DNA of 8,606 nt from the NCBI GenBank assembly GCA_900766135.1, contig CAAFUF010000027.1, forward strand, positions 1 to 8,606, given 5' to 3'. Made by a program: the position numbers and the translations under genes. The notes under the pieces were generated by a model, which was not told where the DNA came from, did not search any database, and saw only the letters and a list, made by a program, of their open reading frames with translations. Numbering within the stretch: the stretch's first letter is position 1; each line of letters opens with the position of its first letter. Source of the stretch: Paenibacillaceae bacterium (GTDB taxonomy: Bacteria > Bacillota > Bacilli > Paenibacillales > Paenibacillaceae). Of the stretch, positions 1-6,043 are shown piece after piece.

Positions 1-40
1 GTAGTTGTTCGGCGTCGAATCTTGAATTCAGCCGGTCCTT

Positions 41-82
41 CCGTTGCTCACGTAGCTTCCAGCTACGCTCCGCTACTCACTC
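41..82. repeat. Imperfect inverted repeat downstream of dppF
   Basis: GTAGCT-TCC-AGCTAC (52-66) is a perfect 6-bp hairpin. Its flanks (GTTGCTCAC on the left, GCTCCGCTAC on the right) continue as an imperfect stem. It resembles intergenic repeats I associate with Paenibacillaceae, which is recall rather than a search result. No T tract is present, so it is not a standard terminator for dppF. Confidence 0.45.
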
Positions 83-102
83 CCTTACTTCATCCAACCT
101 TC

Positions 103-147
103 TCGGTACTCGAAACCTAACGTTATCTTTCGATCCCGAAGCCTAAC
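103..147. repeat. Imperfect 18-19 bp direct repeat at the dppF 3' end
   Basis: The stretches at 103-121 and 130-147 share TCG, T, CGAA and CCTAAC with one indel and a few substitutions. The second copy overlaps the dppF stop codon (143-145). Confidence 0.35.
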
Positions 148-1138
148 TCGCGCTTCCTGCCGTCTTCGCTTCCGTGAACAGGTGGCAGGCCGTCAAATGG
201 CCCGCATCCGTCTCAGCCAGCTCGGGGCGGTGCGTCCGGCAGACGTCCATCGCCATCGGACACCGCGTATGGAACGCGCAGCCGATCGGCGCATTGGCCG
301 GGCTGGGCACTTCGCCCTGCAGGATGATCCGCTCGGTCTTCTTGTCCGGATCGGGCTCCGGAACCGCGGACAGAAGCGCCTGCGTGTACGGATGCTGAGG
401 CGCCGAGTACAGCTTGTGCTTGTCGGCAATTTCGACGATCCGGCCGAGGTACATCACCGCGACCCGGTCGCAGATATGCTTCACGACGCTCAAATCGTGG
501 GCGATAAAAATGTACGTCAAGCCGAATTCCTCCTGCAGATCCTGGAGCAGGTTCACGACCTGCGACTGGATCGACACGTCAAGCGCGGAGACGGGTTCGT
601 CGGCGACGATCAGCTTCGGCTGCAGCGACAATGCACGGGCGATGCCGATCCGCTGCCGCTGGCCGCCGGAGAACTGATGCGGATAACGCTGCAGATGGCT
701 TTGCGTCAGACCGACGACGTCGATCAACCGGTCGATCATCACCCGGCGTTCTCTGGCATTGCCTACGCCGTGAACGATCAGCGGTTCCTCGAGAATGCGC
801 TGTACGGTGTGGCGCGGATCCAGGGAGGAGAAGGGATCTTGGAACACGATCTGCATCTCCTTGCGTTTCCGGCGCAGCGCTTCCGGTGACAAGGCCGTGA
901 TGTCCTCCCCTTCGAACATCACCTTCCCGCCGGTCGGCTCGATCAGCCGGAGCAGGGAACGGCCGGTCGTTGATTTGCCGCAGCCGCTTTCCCCCACCAA
1001 TCCAAACGTTTCGCCCTTCTGCACCGAAAACGAAATGTCATCGACCGCTTTAACGAATTGCTGCGACTTGCCGAACCATCCGCCCCCGATGGGGTAGTAT
1101 TTTTTCAAATGCTCGACTTGCAGTAATGGTTCACTCAT
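143..1138 (-). CDS. dppF: Dipeptide/oligopeptide ABC transporter ATP-binding protein (DppF/OppF type)
   Basis: One of two cytoplasmic ATPases that power peptide import through a Dpp/Opp-type ABC transporter. The 331-residue protein shows Walker A GESGCGKST at 49-57, Q-loop Gln100, signature FSGGQRQR at 156-163, Walker B LIVADEP at 176-182, D-loop SALD at 184-187 and H-loop His214. The C-terminal oligo_HPY extension carries four cysteines (C287, C293, C300, C318), the spacing linked to an iron-sulfur cluster in this family. Its ATG shares an ATGA overlap with the dppD stop, and a strong AGGAGG lies 7 nt upstream inside dppD, so the start is firm and the two genes are translationally coupled. 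The assignment to the ATPase family is secure. The F-type call rests on the FSGGQRQR signature and on following the D-type gene. The substrate could be dipeptides, oligopeptides or nickel. Confidence 0.93.
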   Translation of the reverse strand: MSEPLLQVEHLKKYYPIGGGWFGKSQQFVKAVDDISFSVQKGETFGLVGESGCGKSTTGRSLLRLIEPTGGKVMFEGEDITALSPEALRRKRKEMQIVFQDPFSSLDPRHTVQRILEEPLIVHGVGNARERRVMIDRLIDVVGLTQSHLQRYPHQFSGGQRQRIGIARALSLQPKLIVADEPVSALDVSIQSQVVNLLQDLQEEFGLTYIFIAHDLSVVKHICDRVAVMYLGRIVEIADKHKLYSAPQHPYTQALLSAVPEPDPDKKTERIILQGEVPSPANAPIGCAFHTRCPMAMDVCRTHRPELAETDAGHLTACHLFTEAKTAGSAS

Positions 1139-2124
1139 ACGACTTCCTCCTGTGGCGTTTCATGGAGCCAGCACCGGCAACTGTGCGCCGTTTCGTATTC
1201 CTTGAGCTCAGGCAGTTGTTCGAGGCAGAGCGGCATCGCATGCGGACAACGTTCGGCAAACCGGCAGCCCTTCATCTGCGTGTTCAAGATTGGCACATTC
1301 CCCAGGATGGAGAACAGACGCTTGCGCTCTTCCTCCATACGCGGCACCGATTTGATGAGCCCTTGGGTGTAGGGGTGCAGCGGGTTTTTGAAAATATCCC
1401 GCACGCTGCCCTCCTCCACGACTTTACCGGCATACATGACGGCGACCCGGTGGCACATTTCGGCGACGACCCCAAGGTCGTGCGTAATCATCATGACGGC
1501 GGTGCCGTTCTCTTCGTTCAGGCGTCGGATCAGATCGAGAATCTGCGCCTGGATCGTCACGTCGAGCGCCGTGGTGGGTTCGTCGGCGATCAGCAGCTCC
1601 GGGTTGCAGGAAATGGCCATCGCGATCATGACCCGCTGTCTCATCCCGCCGGACAATTGATGCGGATATTCATCGATGATGGCTTCCGGCCTTGGGATTC
1701 CCACCTTTTTCAGCATGTCGATCGTATGCTCTCGCGCTTCCTTCTTGCTAAGTCCCCGATGCAGCCGTACCGTCTCCCCGATTTGCTGGCCAATCGTAAA
1801 CAGCGGATTCAACGAGGTCATCGGCTCCTGAAAAATCATGGAGATCGAGTTGCCGCGAATCGCCCGCATTTCCCGTTCCTTCATCGGAACGATGTCTTGC
1901 CCCTTGAATTCGATCGACCCGCTGGTAATTTTTCCGGGCGGCTGCGGGATCAGCTTTAAAATCGACAAGGAGGTTACGCTTTTACCGCAGCCGGATTCGC
2001 CCACGACGCCGAGCACCTCGCCGGGATTCACATACAGGTTTACGCCGTCCACCGCAGGGATTTCGCCTCGATCGGTAAAAAAGTGGGTGTGCAAATCCTT
2101 AATCTGCAAAATGGGTTGAATCAT
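1135..2124 (-). CDS. dppD: Dipeptide/oligopeptide ABC transporter ATP-binding protein (DppD/OppD type)
   Basis: Partner ATPase of the same peptide importer. From the start at 2124 it has 329 residues: Walker A GESGCGKS at 42-49 followed by Val50 (the usual D-type GKSVT), Q-loop Gln99, signature LSGGMRQR at 157-164, Walker B LLIADEP at 177-183, H-loop His215, and a C-terminal cysteine group C287, C293, C300, C316 (plus C318). The frame stays open to an ATG at 2199, but those 25 extra residues look unlike the family. The ATG at 2124 is preceded by AGAGG at 7 nt and begins MIQPILQIKD, the normal family start. It appears to be the first gene of a two-gene operon, because 528 bp without a gene precede it. 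Permease and binding-protein genes are not adjacent, so the transporter must be completed by genes elsewhere. Confidence 0.93.
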   Translation of the reverse strand: MIQPILQIKDLHTHFFTDRGEIPAVDGVNLYVNPGEVLGVVGESGCGKSVTSLSILKLIPQPPGKITSGSIEFKGQDIVPMKEREMRAIRGNSISMIFQEPMTSLNPLFTIGQQIGETVRLHRGLSKKEAREHTIDMLKKVGIPRPEAIIDEYPHQLSGGMRQRVMIAMAISCNPELLIADEPTTALDVTIQAQILDLIRRLNEENGTAVMMITHDLGVVAEMCHRVAVMYAGKVVEEGSVRDIFKNPLHPYTQGLIKSVPRMEEERKRLFSILGNVPILNTQMKGCRFAERCPHAMPLCLEQLPELKEYETAHSCRCWLHETPQEEVV

Positions 2125-2152
2125 GTGACAGCCTCTTTTCCTGAAAAAATGG

Positions 2153-2181
2153 AATATCGCGGTTTCGACAATGTCCATCAA
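2153..2181 (-). promoter_or_regulatory. Candidate promoter of dppDF
   Basis: On the minus strand, TTGATG (2181-2176) and GATATT (2158-2153) are separated by 17 bp, each matching the consensus at four of six positions. The start would fall near 2146, leaving a short leader containing the AGAGG site before the ATG at 2124. The match is weak. Confidence 0.3.
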
Positions 2182-2388
2182 CAAAAGACAAATGTACAAC
2201 CGCTCTATCTTGCTGTGATTTACTAAAGCAACAAGCTAAAACCGGGCCTTCCAGCTCTGGTTTACGGGAACTCGAACACTGTCGAATCGTCTCCGCAGAG
2301 CGGACGGGTGTGTATTTCCGCTTCCTTACTGCAACTAGTTAAAGTAAAAGATTGATAGAAGGCGCTGAACGAGGCGATATATAATAAA

Positions 2389-2422
2389 TCACATTTTATT
2401 GCCGTTTTTTCGCTAAAAGTGA
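2389..2422. repeat. A+T-rich dyad in the dppD-gpx intergenic region
   Basis: TCAC and TTTTA (2389-2398, one bulged A) pair with TAAAA and GTGA (2414-2422) around a 15-nt loop containing six T. The 2125-2652 region otherwise holds a small TCCGC/GGCGA-type hairpin at 2292-2304 (TCCGC-AGA-GCGGA) and no supportable gene. Confidence 0.35.
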
Positions 2423-2541
2423 CGATTAATCGAACTATGGTCAATTGAGGTGTTAAGTTAACTGACACAAAAGAGAAAGAGGTTTATTTGATAAGTTACT
2501 TTACAGCATTTCAACAGGATAGACAATAGAAAATTTCTTAA

Positions 2542-2574
2542 TGTCATATCTATGACAGCTATTCTTCGCAAGAA
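2542..2574. promoter_or_regulatory. Two adjacent palindromes upstream of the peroxidase gene
   Basis: TGTCATA-TC-TATGACA (2542-2557) has perfect 7-bp arms, and TTCTT-CGC-AAGAA (2562-2574) has perfect 5-bp arms, only 4 bp apart. They sit about 80-110 bp upstream of the gene and just above its candidate promoter, as operator sites would. They do not match the PerR or Fur boxes I know. Confidence 0.45.
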
Positions 2575-2584
2575 CCATTTAAAT

Positions 2585-2614
2585 TTGAGATACTGGGAAC
2601 ACTTGGAGTAGAAT
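2585..2614 (+). promoter_or_regulatory. Candidate promoter of the peroxidase gene
   Basis: TTGAGA (2585-2590) and TAGAAT (2609-2614) each match the vegetative consensus at five of six positions, with an 18-bp spacer. Transcription would start near 2621, about 32 nt before the ATG at 2653. A weaker upstream alternative is TTTACA and GACAAT near 2500-2525. Confidence 0.45.
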
Positions 2615-2652
2615 GGAGGTAAACGTGATCAAATCTTGCGAGAGGTGATGTT

Positions 2653-3165
2653 ATGAGTTCAGAGCCTAAAGGCATCTACGATATCGAGGTCCGTACCATC
2701 ACGGGCGAAACGACAACGCTGGCTCCTTACCGCGGCCAAGTGCTGCTGATCGTCAACACCGCCAGCGCTTGCGGGTTGACTCCGCATTATGCTGGACTGC
2801 AGCACCTGTATAGTGAATACAAGGACCGAGGCTTTTCCGTCCTTGGTTTTCCTTGCAACCAGTTCGCGGAGCAGGAGCCCGGGACCGAAGCGGAGATCCA
2901 GGCATTTTGCGAAACGAATTATCAGGTCACTTTCCCTCTCTTCGCCAAAATCGACGTAAACGGAGAGCAAGCTCACCCGTTGTACCGTTATCTGCGGGAG
3001 CATACGCCAGATCCTTACGACACCGGCGATATCGAGTGGAACTTTGTGAAGTTCCTCGTAGACCGGGAGGGAGCGATCATCAAGCGGTACGGCGCCCGCA
3101 CCGAGCCCGCAGAAATCGAGCCGGACCTTCGGGCGCTGCTGTCCGGCTCGGCGGCAAGCCTCTAA
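2653..3165 (+). CDS. gpx: Glutathione-peroxidase family thiol peroxidase
   Basis: Cytoplasmic peroxidase that reduces hydrogen peroxide or organic hydroperoxides; bacterial Cys-type members usually take electrons from thioredoxin rather than glutathione. The 170 residues are the full family length. The peroxidatic cysteine is C40 in NTASACGLTP, Gln74 lies in FAEQEPG, and Trp129-Asn130 in EWNFVKFLVDREG complete the catalytic tetrad. C68 is in the conserved FPCNQF, and C86 in AFCETNY sits where the resolving cysteine is found in 2-Cys members. There is no selenocysteine. NTASACGLT replaces the commoner NTASKCGFT, a mild variation. The ATG is preceded by AGAGGTG. The gene stands alone on the plus strand and ends 28 bp before a strong terminator. 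B. subtilis BsaA is a comparable protein. Confidence 0.93.
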   Translation: MSSEPKGIYDIEVRTITGETTTLAPYRGQVLLIVNTASACGLTPHYAGLQHLYSEYKDRGFSVLGFPCNQFAEQEPGTEAEIQAFCETNYQVTFPLFAKIDVNGEQAHPLYRYLREHTPDPYDTGDIEWNFVKFLVDREGAIIKRYGARTEPAEIEPDLRALLSGSAASL

Positions 3166-3193
3166 ACCTTGAGACGTTCATGCGCATACAGCC

Positions 3194-3236
3194 AAAAGCC
3201 GCCGGGAGCAAATGCTCCGGCGGCTTTTGTTTTTTT
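3194..3236 (+). terminator. Strong terminator between convergent gpx and pstA, possibly bidirectional
   Basis: AAAAGCCGCCGG plus GAGC (3194-3209) pairs with GCTC plus CGGCGGCTTTT (3214-3228), with one bulged G and loop AAAT, then seven T (3230-3236). It is a textbook terminator for gpx. On the minus strand the stem ends in TTTT only, so it may also stop the pst operon but less efficiently. No other terminator is seen after pstA. Confidence 0.9.
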
Positions 3237-3251
3237 CCTCCGCGTTTGAGG

Positions 3252-4133
3252 TCATCTTTTTAACTTCCGGTTATTAAACCATAGCGGTACGCGAAACACC
3301 AGATTGATCAACAGCACGACAAACACGAGTACGGCGGCCGACTTATCGGCGATTTCCCGGGCATCCTCCACGATCGCCTCCGATTGGACGTACCAAAGAT
3401 GGACAGCCAAGGTCTCTCCGGGGGAGAACAGATTGAAGTCCCACATTTCTCCCGAGGTGCTGAGCCCTGCGGTCAGGATGATGACGGCCGATTCCCCGAA
3501 AGCGCGCCCCGCCACAAGACAAATCCCGGTAACGATGGCCTGCATCGCCACGGGGATGACGACGGTGCGAATTGCCTGAAAATGCGTGGTGCCTAACGCA
3601 TAAGCTCCGTTTCTGAGATCGTTTGGCACGGCGCGAACCGCCTCTTCCGTCACCCGGGCCAGCATAGGCAGGTTGAGGAAGGCCAAACTGACCGCTCCGC
3701 CAAGGATCGTGAGTCCGATCCCGAAATATTCGGCGAAAATCGCCAAGCCCAGCATGCCAAAGACGATCGACGGCACGGAGGACAGCGATTCCACGCAGAT
3801 GCGCAGCACTTCCGTAAACCGGTTGTTAGGCGCGTATTCTGCCATATAAATTCCTGCGCCGACGCCGATCGGTATCGAGATCAGAAGCGAAAGGAACAGG
3901 ACGTAGAAGGAGTTGAACAGCATCGGTCCGATGCCGCCGCCGGCGTCGATTTCCTCCGGAAGCTTGATCAGGAACCCCCAGGAAATTTGCGGCAGCCCTT
4001 TGCTCAGGATCGTGAACAGCAGCCAAGCGATCAGCAACAGGATCGCCGCCCCTAATCCGTAAAAAACGCCGGTGGCCGCGCGGTCCCACAACAAGGAGCG
4101 GGTATGGTTCCGGGATCGTTGAAACCCGTTCAT
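3252..4133 (-). CDS. pstA: Phosphate ABC transporter permease PstA
   Basis: Membrane subunit of the high-affinity phosphate importer PstSCAB, pairing with PstC to form the channel. The 293 residues contain about six hydrophobic segments (near 22-44, 72-98, 118-140, 140-158, 190-222 and 265-282). The cytoplasmic EAA-type coupling loop at roughly 163-181 (EEAVRAVPNDLRNGAYALG) docks the ATPase. The conserved GRAFGESAVII at 209-219 matches PstA. The gene starts 3 bp after the pstC stop, and its AGAGGTG ribosome binding site lies in the last pstC codons, so the two are coupled. It is the last gene of the operon: the convergent terminator near 3194-3236 follows, and no pstB lies downstream, which is unusual. 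Confidence 0.94.
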   Translation of the reverse strand: MNGFQRSRNHTRSLLWDRAATGVFYGLGAAILLLIAWLLFTILSKGLPQISWGFLIKLPEEIDAGGGIGPMLFNSFYVLFLSLLISIPIGVGAGIYMAEYAPNNRFTEVLRICVESLSSVPSIVFGMLGLAIFAEYFGIGLTILGGAVSLAFLNLPMLARVTEEAVRAVPNDLRNGAYALGTTHFQAIRTVVIPVAMQAIVTGICLVAGRAFGESAVIILTAGLSTSGEMWDFNLFSPGETLAVHLWYVQSEAIVEDAREIADKSAAVLVFVVLLINLVFRVPLWFNNRKLKR

Positions 4134-4136
4134 GGC

Positions 4137-5087
4137 TTACACCTCTCTCTTTCGGCCGACGTAGCGGATGAGCAGAATCAGCGCAAAGGAAATGAGAAGC
4201 AGCAAAAACGCCATCATATGCAGGCTGTAGTTCCATGTCGATTCGAACTCCACGTTCGAGATTTGCATTACGATATTGCTGGTCAGCACCGAAGCCGGGG
4301 CAAACAGGGACTTTGCCAACTGCGGCGTATTGCCGATGACCATCACCACGGCCATCGTCTCGCCGATGGCGCGGGTCATCCCCAAAATGACGGCGGCAAT
4401 AATGCCTCGTCCGGCCGCCGGCAGCACCGCTTTAAAAATGGTCTGCAGCCGGGTGGAGCCGAGCGCATAGGAGGCGTCGCGGTACTTCTTCGGCACGGCC
4501 GAGATGGCATCGTCGCTGATGCGGCTGATCGTCGGCAGGATCATGATCGTCAGCACCAGTGCGGCGGCCAACAGCCCGTCCCCTAAGCCTTCACCGCTCA
4601 TCTCGCGAAGCATCGGAAGCAGTACCGTCAAACCGAGATAACCGTACACGATCGATGGAATCCCGACCAGCAAATCCAGCAGCGGGCGGATGATTTTTTT
4701 GAGCCAGTTTGGAGCAATTTCCGCGATCAGGATCGCCATGCCTACGGAAATCGGAACCGCGATGATCATGGTCAACGCGGTCAAGGACAACGTGTTGATG
4801 ATAAACAATGCGGCGCCGAACCGGCCCTCCTCCGGCGTCCAGTCGAAGGAGAAGAAAAATTCGGCAAACGAAACCTCCCCGAACGTCAGAATCGCTGTCC
4901 TGCCGATGAAGAAAACGACCATCGCTAGAACGAGGCATAACGCCAAAATGCTGAACAGAAAATAGTTCTTGAATAGCCGGTCCATCAGCCGTGCCCGTTT
5001 ATTCCCGGCCGTCAGGCCATGCGGGTCGCGCTGGGGTTTGGATGCCGCTCCGGCGTGCGATGCGGTATGTTGAGCAGGTAGATTCAC
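4137..5087 (-). CDS. pstC: Phosphate ABC transporter permease PstC
   Basis: Second membrane subunit of the phosphate importer. The most likely start is the GTG at 5087, giving 316 residues, because GGGAGG lies 7 nt upstream of it. An ATG at 5102 is in frame, but using it would put that ribosome binding site inside codons 2-4, and no other site precedes it. A hydrophilic cytoplasmic tail of about 38 residues precedes TM1 (about 41-63). Further membrane segments lie near 95-120, 138-160, 174-190, 227-253 and 290-309. The coupling loop is DDAISAVPKKYRDASYALG (about 192-210), and TRAIGETMAVVMVIGN is the typical PstC motif. The gene lies 70 bp after pstS, behind a strong hairpin, and directly before pstA. 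Confidence 0.93.
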   Translation of the reverse strand: MNLPAQHTASHAGAASKPQRDPHGLTAGNKRARLMDRLFKNYFLFSILALCLVLAMVVFFIGRTAILTFGEVSFAEFFFSFDWTPEEGRFGAALFIINTLSLTALTMIIAVPISVGMAILIAEIAPNWLKKIIRPLLDLLVGIPSIVYGYLGLTVLLPMLREMSGEGLGDGLLAAALVLTIMILPTISRISDDAISAVPKKYRDASYALGSTRLQTIFKAVLPAAGRGIIAAVILGMTRAIGETMAVVMVIGNTPQLAKSLFAPASVLTSNIVMQISNVEFESTWNYSLHMMAFLLLLISFALILLIRYVGRKREV

Positions 5088-5108
5088 CCTGGTTCCTCCC
5101 ATGCATAA

Positions 5109-5137
5109 GACCAGCCCCGCATTTTATGGGGCTGGCC
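5109..5137 (-). promoter_or_regulatory. Intercistronic hairpin between pstS and pstC
   Basis: CCAGCCCC (5111-5118) and GGGGCTGG (5128-5135) form an 8-bp perfect stem with a 9-nt loop. In minus-strand RNA it extends to 10 bp through a G-U and a G-C pair. It lies 23 nt after the pstS stop and just before the pstC ribosome binding site. The following T tract is weak, so it is better read as an mRNA-stability or partial attenuation element than a full terminator. Confidence 0.7.
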
Positions 5138-5157
5138 GGGTTCATGCTAGCTTTTCG

Positions 5158-6018
5158 TTATTTCATTGCCGAAATCGGAATGAATTTCAGCTTTTTCAGG
5201 GATCCTTCCTGGAACTTCTTGCTTTGAACGTATTCGATAAATGCTTTCGTCGCGCCAGTTGGTTGCCCCTTGGTCATGTAATAGCCATACGACCAAATTT
5301 TATATTTGCCGTTAATGACATTCTCCACCGTAGCTTCAACTCCGTTGTGCTTCACGGCTTTGATGTCTTTGCCGCTGATGTACGTCAGATCGATGTAGCC
5401 GATCGAGTTGGGCGTCGTAGCTACGGCCGTTTTCATGTCGCCGCTGGAGCCCACTTCTTTGTAGTTCTTTTCCTTTTTCACGATATCCCCGCCGCCAAGC
5501 GCCTTCGCTTGGTAGTTGACGCGCGTGCCCGATCCAAACGAACGCGTGATGACCACGATGTCTTCATCGTCGCCGCCGACTTCTTTCCAGTTGGTGATTT
5601 TTCCGGCGAAAATCCCTTTCAGCTGCTCGGTCGTAAGACTATCGACGCTCACGCTCTTGTTGACGATCGTAGCGAACGGAATGACCGCAACTTTGTTGGC
5701 AACTTGCCCGTCGAACGCTTTAAAGCCGGGAACGTCCGTGCTGGCATCCCAGTCGCAGGCGCCGATATTCGCAATCCCCTTCTTCACGGCTTGCGGGCCG
5801 GTAACGGAGCCTTTGCCCGACGCGGCGATCTTCACCTTCGGATGCAGCTTCTGGAACTCCTTGGCGGCTTGCAGCGTCAACGGAAGCAGCGCCGTTGAGC
5901 CGTTCACCGTAATTTTGCCCTTGAGCTCATCCTTCGCCCAAGCGGACCCCGAAATCGTAGTCGACAACAGCACGGCTGAAGCCACTGCGACCAAAGATAG
6001 TTTTTTTAACCAGTTCAT
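5158..6018 (-). CDS. pstS: Phosphate-binding protein PstS (exported, non-lipoprotein form)
   Basis: Extracytoplasmic phosphate-binding protein that delivers phosphate to PstCA. The 286 residues begin with a signal peptide (MNWLKK, then a hydrophobic stretch to about 22) and a likely signal peptidase I site after AWA at residue 28. Phosphate-binding motifs are visible: NGSTALLPL (39-47), SGKGSVTG (67-74), GACDWDAS (86-93) and RSFGSGTR (159-166). There is no cysteine near the signal-peptide end, so it is not a standard lipoprotein, unlike most PstS of Gram-positive bacteria. An AAGGGG element lies 9 nt before the ATG. It follows the stalk/propeller gene by only 25 bp. A hairpin after its stop may keep pstS mRNA in excess over pstC and pstA. 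Confidence 0.93.
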   Translation of the reverse strand: MNWLKKLSLVAVASAVLLSTTISGSAWAKDELKGKITVNGSTALLPLTLQAAKEFQKLHPKVKIAASGKGSVTGPQAVKKGIANIGACDWDASTDVPGFKAFDGQVANKVAVIPFATIVNKSVSVDSLTTEQLKGIFAGKITNWKEVGGDDEDIVVITRSFGSGTRVNYQAKALGGGDIVKKEKNYKEVGSSGDMKTAVATTPNSIGYIDLTYISGKDIKAVKHNGVEATVENVINGKYKIWSYGYYMTKGQPTGATKAFIEYVQSKKFQEGSLKKLKFIPISAMK

Positions 6019-6043
6019 TCAAATAAGCCCCTTCCGAAATCGA

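Noticed and set aside
182..889. 235-codon plus-strand frame opposite dppF
   Set aside because: It is antisense to a clear ATPase gene, and its R/D/H-rich composition is typical of a shadow frame; no family features.
1126..1959. 277-codon plus-strand frame opposite dppD
   Set aside because: Shadow of dppD with no recognisable domain; the opposite strand has every ABC ATPase motif.
2125..2199. 25-residue N-terminal extension of DppD from the ATG at 2199
   Set aside because: The sequence is unlike the family, and the ATG at 2124 has a well-placed AGAGG site and a normal family start.
2262..2468. 68-codon minus-strand frame starting at GTG between dppD and gpx
   Set aside because: No ribosome binding site, no domain, and it crosses the A+T-rich dyad; looks like a chance frame.
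2125..2652. T-box or other riboswitch upstream of dppD
   Set aside because: No T-box core or familiar aptamer sequence was found on the minus strand; only small hairpins are present.
5101..5898. 265-codon plus-strand frame opposite pstS
   Set aside because: Antisense shadow of pstS with no family features or ribosome binding site.
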